A DNA stretch of 64,000 nucleotides from Iris pallida (Eukaryota; Streptophyta; Magnoliopsida; Asparagales; Iridaceae), in assembly GCA_029216955.1 (NCBI GenBank), contig JANAVB010005597.1:42145311-42209310 (forward strand), in the 5' to 3' direction. The notes under the pieces were generated by a model. That model was not told the origin of the DNA. It was given only the letters and a program-made list of their open reading frames with translations, and made no database searches. Of this stretch, positions 55,989-64,000 are shown piece by piece. Both the position numbers and the translations under genes were made by a program. Position 1 is the first letter of the stretch. Each line of letters starts with the position of its first letter.

Positions 55989-58900
55989 TCAAGTCTCGAA
56001 CAAATACGGGTACTTCTCCCGCATCTCATCTTCACGCTCCCAGGTAGATTCGCCTGGGGAATCATGCCTCCACATCACTCGAACTATGGGAGTCACCGAG
56101 GTTCTGGTCTTCTTCTCGCCTCGATCCAAGATCGCCACTGGCTTTTCTGGTATGGTGAGACTCGGTCCAATCTCCAACTCTGAATGGTCCAGAACGTGGT
56201 TCTCATCCGGTACATACTCTCTGAGCTGTGAGACATGGAAGACGTTGTGCACGCCTTCTAGATTAGCTGGTAGAGCTAACCTATACGCCACTTCTCCAAT
56301 CCGGCTCAGAACTTCGAACGGGCCAATGTACCTGGGACTTAGCTTCCCAGCTCTGCCAAACCTGATTGTCCCTCTGGTAGGAGAAATCTTCACAAATACT
56401 TTATCTCCTTCTTCAAATGCCAGTGGTCGTCGTCCGCTGTCTGCCCAGTGCTTCTGTCTGTCTTGAGCAATTCTGAGCTTGTCTCTGATAATCTTCACTT
56501 TCTCTGCTGCGTCAGTCACCATTTCTGGACCCAGCAGTACTCTTTCTCCTACGTCGTCCCATGCAAGTGGTGTACGGCAACGACGTCCATAAAGAGCTTC
56601 AAATGGAGTCATCCCAATGCTGGCTTGGTAGCTGTTGTTGTAAGAAAACTCTACCAAGTGTAAATGGTCTTCCCATGATCCTCCAAATTCTAAGACACAA
56701 GATCGCAGCATATCTTCAAGTGTCTGAATTGTCCTCTCAGATTGTCCATCTGTCTGGGGGTGATAAGCTGTGCTAAACTTCAACTGTGTCCCCAAGCTGT
56801 CATGCAAACTTTTCCAAAAATGTGAGGTAAAACGAGTGTCTCGGTCAGATACAATGCTTACCGGTACTCCATGAATCCGGTAGATATGCCGCATGTACAA
56901 TGCTGCCAACTTCTCAGTGGATAAACCAACTTTGAAAGGGATAAAGTGAGCTGACTTGGTTAGTCGGTCCACAATTACCCAGATGGCATCCTTCCCTCCT
57001 TGGGAACGAGGCAGTCCTGACACGAAATCCATCGTGATGTGCTCCCACTTCCATTCTGGGATGTCTAGCGGTTGTAGAAGTCCTGCAGGTCTTTGTCTAC
57101 TAGCCTTTACTTGTTGACAAATCAAGCATCTAGCAACATACCTGGTGACATCTTTCTTCATTCCACTCCACCAGACAATAGTGCGCATATCCCGATACAT
57201 CTTATTGGCTCCAGGATGTATGGAATATTGAGACTGATGCGCTTCCTTCATCAACTCATTCCTTAATTCGCCAGTCGGTACACAAAGCCTTGTACCATTT
57301 TTCAGAGCTCCATCACTGGCGATTGAGAAACCCTCCAGTGTTCCTGCTAACACTTGATCTTTCAGCTTGCAAAGTGCCTCGTCTTGAAACTGCGTCTCCT
57401 TGACTTTGTCCATCAGGTACGAGCTCACTTGCAACTTCATCAATACAGAATCAGTATCCAGTTCCTTCTGTCCAGGCAGTACAATCTCCAGTCCAAGCTT
57501 CTCGATGTCCTCCAGTAGGTGCCTCTCCTTGGTTAAGAACATCGCCACTGGGTATCGACTAAGTGCATCAGCGACCACATTAGCCTTACCCGGGTGGTAT
57601 TGCAAGTCGATGTCAAAATCCTTCATTAACTCCAGCCATCGCCTTTGCCTCATGTTTAACTCCTTCTGAGTGAAAACATACTTCAGACTTTTGTGGTCTG
57701 TGTATATCTCCACTCTCTCTCCATACAGATAGTGCTTCCAAAGCTTCAACGCAAAGATGACTGCAGCAAGCTCCAGATCATGAGTGGGATAGTTCTTCTC
57801 ATGAGTCCGTAATTGCCTAGATGCATAAGCAATCACTTTCCCATGTTGTTGAAGAACGCAACCCAGTCCTTTGCCTGAGGCGTCACTGTAGATTGTGAAA
57901 CCACCGGATCCTGCGGGTAGCGCAAGGATTGGTGCAGTGGTAAGCCTCTTCTTCAACTCCTCGAACGCTGCTTGGCAGTCCTCCGTCCAGATGAAATCCT
58001 CATTCTTCCGAGTCAGCTTTGTCATAGGTTCAGCAATTCTAGCAAAGTCCTTCACAAACTTCCGGTAGTAGCCCGCCAAGCCCAAGAAACTTCTGATGTC
58101 AGCAACTGAGCTTGGGGTAGGCCACTTCTCCACAGCAGCTATCTTCTTCGGGTCCACAGAAATTCCTTCTCCTGTGACAACATGGCCAAGAAAATCCACC
58201 TTGTCTAGAAAGAATTCACACTTGGAAAGCTTACCGTACAGCTTCTCCTTCCTCAAAGTTTCCAGAACTTTCCTGAGGTGCTCTTCGTGCTCCTCCTTCG
58301 TCTTCGAATAGATCAGTATGTCATCAATGAAGACGACGACAAACTGGTCTAAGTATTCATGGAAAACCTTATTCATAAGGTTCATGAACACAGCAGGAGC
58401 ATTCGTCAGACCAAACGGCATGACCAAGAATTCAAACTGCCCATACTTGGTGTTGAATGCCGTCTTGGGAATGTCTTCCTTCCTGACCTTGATCTGATGA
58501 TAGCCAGACCTGAGATCAATCTTGGAAAACACCTTGGCTCCACTCAACTGGTCAAATAAGTCATCGATCCGGGGCAGAGGGTACTTGTTCTTGATTGTGA
58601 CATTGTTCAGCGCCCGGTAGTCGATGCACATCCTCACTGTTCCGTCCTTCTTGGGCACAAACAAAACAGGTGCTCCCCAGGATGAAGCTCCGTCTCGAAT
58701 GAATCCAAGGGCCTTCAGTTCGTTGATCTGCTCCTTCATCTCTTTGGCCTCTTTCGGGTTGACTCTATAACATCCCTTAGAGATCGGGGGAGAGCCAGGG
58801 ACTAAATCAATAGTGAATTCTATGTCCCGATCTGGGGGTAGCCCAGGCAGACTATCAGGGAAAACATCCATGTATTCCGCTATGATAGGGTGAGGTGGTT

Positions 58901-60695
58901 CAGGTTCTTCAGAAATAGAGTAGACAATACTTTCCATAACCTCCGGAGCTCTAGAGACTTCAAACTCTGGCCCTCCAGGTGGGCTGAAGATTACACATCC
59001 TCTGTGACAATCTATCAGCGCATGCTGCTTGCTCAACCAGTCCATTCCAAGGACTATGTCATAGTTGGGCAAGGGCATCACCAATAAAGGTGCTACAAAC
59101 TTGTGGTCAGAAATTGTAATGGGGCAATTACAAGTCTCCGTTATAGGTAGGGGTCCACCTCCAGTCATAACCCTACATATTCTCTTGCTAAAGCCCGTAA
59201 CTATGTGATGTGCAGAGATAAATTTGGTTGCTATGAAACTGTGTGTTGCACCAGAGTCGAATAAAGCTAATGCAGGATGAGAATGTACATAAATGTAACC
59301 TGATATGACATCCGCATTAGGCTCCTGCTCCGGCTCTGGTTCCTCTGCAGTTAGGGCAAAAGCTCGCCCCGTCTTCTGTTGATGCTGCCCAAATTGTTGC
59401 TGCTGAGTGGGCAGAGGTCCTTTCTGCTGATTTCCTCCAGCCTTGTTGTTTGACAAGGGACAGTCCCTCACTTGATGGGTGGAAGACCCACAGATCAGAC
59501 ATTGTCCTAGCCTCTTCCTGCAGATGTTTGCCAGATGTCCCGGCCTCTTGCAAAAGTCGCAGATAGGAATCTGCCTCTGGGGTGCTCTTTCATTGTTCCT
59601 TGCCTGCTGGTGCTGAGGACGGTTGTTGTTATTGTTGCTGCTGTTGTTGTTGGGCTTCTTCTGATTACCCTGGAAGTTGCTAGTTCCAGGATAATCTCTC
59701 TTCGAGCGGGCAGGTTGACTCTTCTCTATGTCTTGGGCTCTCTCCAGAATCTTCTCATAAGTCTTAGCTCCACCAGAGATCACATGAGTGCGAATCTCCT
59801 CTCTAAGTCCATACTTGAATCGTTCAGCACGATCAGCAGGATCAGCCACCATGTTCTTGGCAAATCGGCTGAGCTGGCCGAATTCTGCCGCATACTCTCC
59901 CACAGTCATATTGCCTTGCTTCAGGTTCTGGAATTGTCGCTCCATCTCCCGCATTTCAGAAGTTGGGAAGAATTTCCTCTGGAACAACTTCTTGAAGGTG
60001 TCCCAATCGACCTGCCTATCCTGGAGTCGGGGTTCATTCCGATACCAGGTGCTAGCTATATTCTGCAGTTGGAGTCCTACAGCTTCTGCCTTAAGGTCTT
60101 CTGGAAGTCGAGCGACGCTCAGGAGACGTTCCATACTGTCGAGCCATTCGTCAGCATAGACAATTCCCTCGGTTCCCTTGAAAGGTCGAGGGTTCTGCTT
60201 CTTGAAGCTCTCAATATCCCCCACCTTACCATAATATGATCTCTAATCACTATTAATGGTCTCAAAAAAATTACTAAAATTATCCTCTAGAATGGCACTT
60301 ACCTTAGCTGGTCTAGGCTCTTCTGGGTTCACTTCTCTCCTTCCAAGTGCAGCCATAGCTACATTGTGGGAGTTCTCCATTCCTTCCTTCATAATCGCGT
60401 TCTGCTCGCGATGAGATTCAGCTTCAGCCCTCTGAGTTGCTAGCACTTCCCGCAGCAAACTTATGAGTTCGGAGGGGTTCACTGGAAGCGGCGGGGCAGG
60501 TGGGACAGGCATCACCGTCTGCAGTCCAGTCCTCGAGCCTGAAGGATCCGTCGTCTGATGAACTTGAGCGTTTCCAGCATTATGATGGCGATCAGAAAGT
60601 CGCAGAGTAGGATCTGGACTGAACAGGGAAGGTGGTGGTGTGGTATGTTGAGGTGACAACTCATCTCCAACATTGTCATTCTCATTAATGGCCAT
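55989..60695 (-). CDS. gag-pol: Tekay Gag-Pol polyprotein with chromodomain, probably spliced
   Basis: Exon 1 is 60695-60303 (ATG at 60695, 131 codons, Pro-rich and helical); exon 2 is 60224-55989 (1,411 codons). The second part has no ATG at its start: the first codon is GTG. A 78-bp intron (60302-60225) with GTAAGT donor and GGTAAG acceptor joins the two in phase 0, giving about 1,542 aa. Order: capsid, CCHC knuckle [14 protein letters not shown], a second [14 protein letters not shown], protease [14 protein letters not shown] with FIDD box, RNase H ([10 protein letters not shown]), integrase zinc region ([11 protein letters not shown] to CLICQQVK), integrase core ([31 protein letters not shown]), and a C-terminal chromodomain-like segment ([10 protein letters not shown] to [15 protein letters not shown]) that targets integration to heterochromatin. 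The whole frame is open. Confidence 0.9.
60225..60302 (-). other. Intron in the Tekay gag region
   Basis: Donor AAG|GTAAGT and acceptor GGTAAG|GTG on the minus strand, 78 bp, AT-rich, phase 0. If it is retained, the first frame ends 19 codons later at a stop, giving a 150-residue N-terminal protein, so splicing could set the ratio of a short product to Gag-Pol. Confidence 0.55.
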
Positions 60696-60849
60696 GGTCT
60701 GGAAAGGTTTAGGACATAAACATAAGCAAGGTATCCTACCCGTCTATAATCAAAAATATTTAATAATATATATCGGTCCTAAGTTGTGGCAATATGATGT
60801 TCTAGTGTTCCTAATTGTTTCTAAGTTTTCCTAAGTTGTTGAACAGAGA

Positions 60850-60865
60850 CCTGCATGGGCCACCA
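60850..60865 (-). other. Candidate non-canonical primer binding site of the Tekay element
   Basis: The minus strand reads TGGTGGCCCATGCAGG nine bases after the LTR end. The plus-strand element at 28564 has the identical word (32336-32351) at the same nine-base distance. Its complement ends in CCA, as a tRNA 3' end does, but I cannot name the tRNA. Confidence 0.45.
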
Positions 60866-60874
60866 CTAAAAACA

Positions 60875-63806
60875 TGTCACGACCCGGTCCCCAAATACTT
60901 GGGTCGAATCGGATCATGCCCAGCCTGCGCCGTTGATGAGACGGCGGCAGTAAGCTGTAATCCATATTGCAGGTCATTTCAACAACAAGCTTGAATTTAA
61001 AAGTTGCCACAACATTTAATTTACGATAATAAAAACTTGTCTTTCAATACAAAGTTCATAAAACTAGAATTTAAAAACATTGCAACTAAGGTTCTCAAAG
61101 GCTAAGCAGCATCTAGGTTGATGCCACAACATCCTCATCTGGTGGAAGTACCGCCGGGTACAAATCGGGATCGTAGTAGCTATTGATCATCATCTCCAGA
61201 TCCTCAGTAATACCTAAAATGTTATCTCCAGTCAGGAGGGAGCAAAGTACAATTCATGCAAACTTTTAACAATTAAAATACAATTTATGACATGCACTTT
61301 TAAATAATTTAAAGATGAACAGTTTTGAAATAATTCAGTACAGTGATGTGAATAGATAGTGAATATGACCGGTTTGGGTTACAATGGTATCCTAGCGATA
61401 CGATATGGCTTGTCCCCGTGTGAAGAGGGGAAAGCTAACACAGTCATTATCCTAAGTTTGGAATTGGTCATATCCACTATTCTACTCCCCCAGTCCCCAA
61501 CAGTACAATCAATGCTCCCGAAGGAGTTCGTGTATAATGGTGGTTTAAAATTGCAATGAAACAATTGTAAAATGATTGTAAAATTTACATAAAATGTACT
61601 TGCCTTAAATCCTTGGTTTGAAAAGTCGGTACTTCGGGATTTTGAACAGTCACGCTCTTCCTCGAAATCCTACATTCCGGGAACTTGTTTCAGAAGCAAT
61701 CACCAGAGTTATCTAGTTACAATCTCTAATTGTTTTTCCTAATCAGTTTTAGTTGTTAATTAGCTAACACAATATCACAACGTTTACTAGTTCGTTGAAA
61801 TTACGGAAATCAATTTACATTGGTTTTTCGGGAAAACTTGTAATTATCAAATTACGTATAAAACATGATATTTATTTATTTAAAAAACTTTGATATTTTT
61901 AATATATATAAAATATATTTATTTTCTTAAAATGAGAAATTGTGAATCATTAATTAATAATTCATAACAATATTTTGATTGTTCCTACGCTATCACACAT
62001 TCCCAGAAAATAAAATAAAATGCTAATTCCTACTTATTACAAAACCACATTTACTGGAATTGGGCTTATGCCCTTACAAATTTTATTGCAAATTGAAATA
62101 AGAAAAGATAGGTTAGTCTTGAAAATTACCTACAATTAACATTAATAAAACTAGTAATTTCTAATTTAAATTTAAAATAATAGGTGTCTCAGACTCTGGT
62201 CCAGTCGTCATATCAGCTACTCTGCCTCAACGTCCGGTCGAACCGGTGCGTTTGCATTTCACTGGGGCCCAGTGACCGTTTAAGGTCGTCGCCCAAAATA
62301 TTATAAAAATAATATTTAACTCGAAAAATCATTTCGAAAATCATTTAATAAATTCCCGAAAATTTCGGCAGCATTCCCTCTGTTTTCGGGATAACCCAAA
62401 AACTGGGGAAATGCTCCGTAAACCTGCAGAAATAACTCCCGAAACCCACCATAATATATATATATTCCCAAGCCAACTAATTATGAAAAATCCGAACTCA
62501 ATTATCAAAAACCAACTTTCCAAAATTCCAACAGAACACACAACATAGCTAAAGAGAACCGTCAACCAACAGAACATAAACCCCACCAAATATCAAACTA
62601 TGGAAAAACAGCAGATCTTTCCCGAAAATCCGAATACGGGTAATTTCCAAATTTCCTTCGGAAACTCCGAGAATTAGCCTACGAATAGGAAAACCCAGAG
62701 AAATAATCATTCTCCAGAGTTCCTTTCGAAAAGGTTCTCAGACACCCGATTCTCCGAAAATTTCGAAAAAAACAGAAATTGCAACGTAGAACTTACGTTG
62801 TCGAAAAACCGAGATCCCGCAGGATTCGGACCAGAGAATTCATCATCGACAATTAAAGAATATAGAGTCAGAGTGTACCGAAACCGAAATTGGAGCTCGA
62901 AATAGAAACGGGTCAGAACCGAAAACAGACAGCGTCACCGGGAAACGCCAACGGGGCAGCAAGTCGCCGGGGTCGGGCGCCGGCCAGGGGACGGCGGCGG
63001 GGCGTGGGCGCGGGATCGCCGACGTGAACGGGGACGCGGGGAAGGGCCGCGCGGGTCAGCGGGATCGGGGCGTCGGCCACTGAAAGCGGCGCCGGGAAGG
63101 GGTTTTTCACAGAAAATTTAGGAAAGAAATGGTGTGGAGATGGAGAAAGATGTAGAGGGCTTTTATAGAGAGTGAAAGAGAGGGGTTACCGGAGTTGGGA
63201 AGGCCAACGGCCACCATGATGGCGCCGGCGGCGGTTTGGCCGTTCGGAAGATGGGGGTCGGCTACGTTGGTCGGTTGAGAAATGAAAAGTTTGAGAAAGT
63301 AAAGAAAGTTTAAGTTTTCTTCCATCAGAACAACCAAATGAGTGAATGGCTCATTCATTCACAACTTAATGACAACTTAACGGGTATGAGATTGTTGGGT
63401 ATTAGATCCAATAAGGAATGGACCAAGATTGTGGGCTCAACTATTGGGCTCTTATTATTCCTAGAAAATCAAATGGTTTTATAAGTAAGTTTGGGCCAAA
63501 ATCTAAAGTTTAAATATGGCCTAAAATTTTATTTAATTATAAAAGAATTTTTTGGCCTAATATCAATAAATATAATGTTTGAAAAAAAATATTTAATATT
63601 TCATAATTCTAATATTTTATTTTAAAATGTTTTAAGTCCAAAAAATTGGGTTCGGTCTGGGTTGTCATACAAAAATCCCAGTTAAATTATTTTAACAGAA
63701 TAATTTTACACTAAATTGATTAGAAATAACATTATCAATTAATTGATAACTTAACAAAAATTTATATACAATAAAAAATTGCAAACTAGAAATTATGGGT
63801 TTCACA
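60875..63806 (-). repeat. 5' LTR of the Tekay element
   Basis: A full copy of the 3' LTR at 52998-55928. It drives minus-strand transcription; TATA-like box near 63160-63168, GC-rich block at 62930-63100 just downstream of the expected start. Confidence 0.95.
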
Positions 63807-63811
63807 CCTCT

Positions 63812-64000
63812 GAAGTTGAAGACAACTCTGGAATTGAAGGCAGAAAGCCTCAGAAGTCGAAGGCAAAAGCCTCAGAAAAATGCAGCAGCACTTGGGCAAG
63901 AACTCCTGAACTCTCTGATTTCTGATATTTGATTCGTGATCCCCTTGAATGAAGACTTGAAACTCTATTTATAAAGTTCTAAGAAATAACTAACTTTTAG
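63812..64000 (-). repeat. 5' LTR of the Tat element, continuation
   Basis: After the Tekay target duplication the Tat LTR resumes with GAAGTTGAAGACAACTC and matches 37272-37459 of the other LTR with about ten changes, including the TATA region (TTTATAAAG where the 3' LTR has TTTATAGAG). About 560 bp of this LTR lie beyond the window. Confidence 0.9.

Larger units (their letters stand above)
52998..63806 (-). mobile_element. Young, intact Tekay chromovirus
   Basis: A 10,809-bp Ty3/gypsy element coded on the minus strand, with the 5-bp target duplication CCTCT (52993-52997 and 63807-63811). LTRs (2,931 and 2,932 bp) differ at about five substitutions and one or two A/T-run indels by eye, roughly 0.2 per cent. 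The polypurine tract (minus-strand AAGGAGGGAAGGT) and a leader TTTTTAGTGGTGG are present. The polyprotein is uninterrupted, with a C-terminal chromodomain. It is probably still capable of moving, or was until very recently. Confidence 0.95.
37123..64000 (-). mobile_element. Ty3/gypsy Tat-lineage element with antisense accessory genes
   Basis: Left (3') LTR 37123-38028, internal 38029-52845, right (5') LTR from 52846, interrupted by the young Tekay (52998-63806) and leaving the window. Minus-strand order: tRNA-Arg primer site, gag, protease, RT, RNase H, a second (archaeal-type) RNase H, integrase. The doubled RNase H defines the Tat lineage (Ogre, Retand, Tat). Between integrase and the 3' LTR lie about 6 kb carrying two plus-strand genes. 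The whole gag-pro-pol stays in one frame with seven stops at 52595, 49094, 48935, 47825, 45737, 45152 and 44948 (left-most base of each), so the copy is dead but not rearranged. Confidence 0.85.

Overview
This is nuclear DNA of a flowering plant. It holds one clean host gene (a spliced dUTPase), several MITE and gene-capturing DNA elements, and then about 58 kb made almost entirely of nested LTR retrotransposons. The GC-rich third positions of the dUTPase exons would fit a monocot, but the species is not determined.

Layout. 1-620: AT-rich intergenic DNA with one 38-bp direct repeat. 624-1344: two Tourist/Harbinger-type MITEs that abut and share a TAA target site. 1687-2366 (minus): three-exon dUTPase with a TATA-like box and two strong E2F-type sites upstream. 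2722-5250: two AT-ended, poly-C-bearing elements with GC-rich captured gene pieces; a 924-bp Harbinger-like element carrying the 5' end of a host gene is nested in the first, and an ARM-repeat gene fragment sits in the second. 5535-14458: remnants of a long-LTR Ty3/gypsy family (four LTR copies, a gag/protease relic and a non-coding internal region). 14459-28563: a minus-strand Tekay-like LTR, split by a Sirevirus-type Ty1/copia element (18182-27539; target duplication ACTAC). 28564-37122: a plus-strand Tekay-like element with 3.8-kb LTRs and almost no coding capacity. 37123 to beyond the window: a Ty3/gypsy Tat-lineage element coded on the minus strand. 52998-63806: a very young, intact Tekay chromovirus inserted in the right LTR of the Tat element (target duplication CCTCT).

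The most interesting object is the Tat element. Its gag-pro-pol (52843 down to 44075, minus) lies in one reading frame broken only by seven in-frame stops, with no frameshift. Between integrase and the 3' LTR it carries two opposite-strand transcription-unit-like loci. One is a four-exon gene (38296-43036) with a plant mobile domain (PMD)-like core, basic NLS-like stretches and a probable coiled-coil tail. The other is a small unknown gene (43671-43994). Each has a TATA box, a start codon and an AATAAA signal, and each is preceded by a motif array: TGCGCA repeats before the PMD gene and a 29-bp tandem array before the small gene. The Sirevirus shows a parallel arrangement: its env-like ORF is preceded by the same CGAACTCGG-type cluster that precedes the TATA box of its LTR.

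Inferred insertion order, oldest first: long-LTR gypsy family, minus-strand Tekay-like LTR, then (order between these two unknown) Sirevirus and plus-strand Tekay-like element, then Tat, then the young Tekay. All counts and alignments were made by eye.
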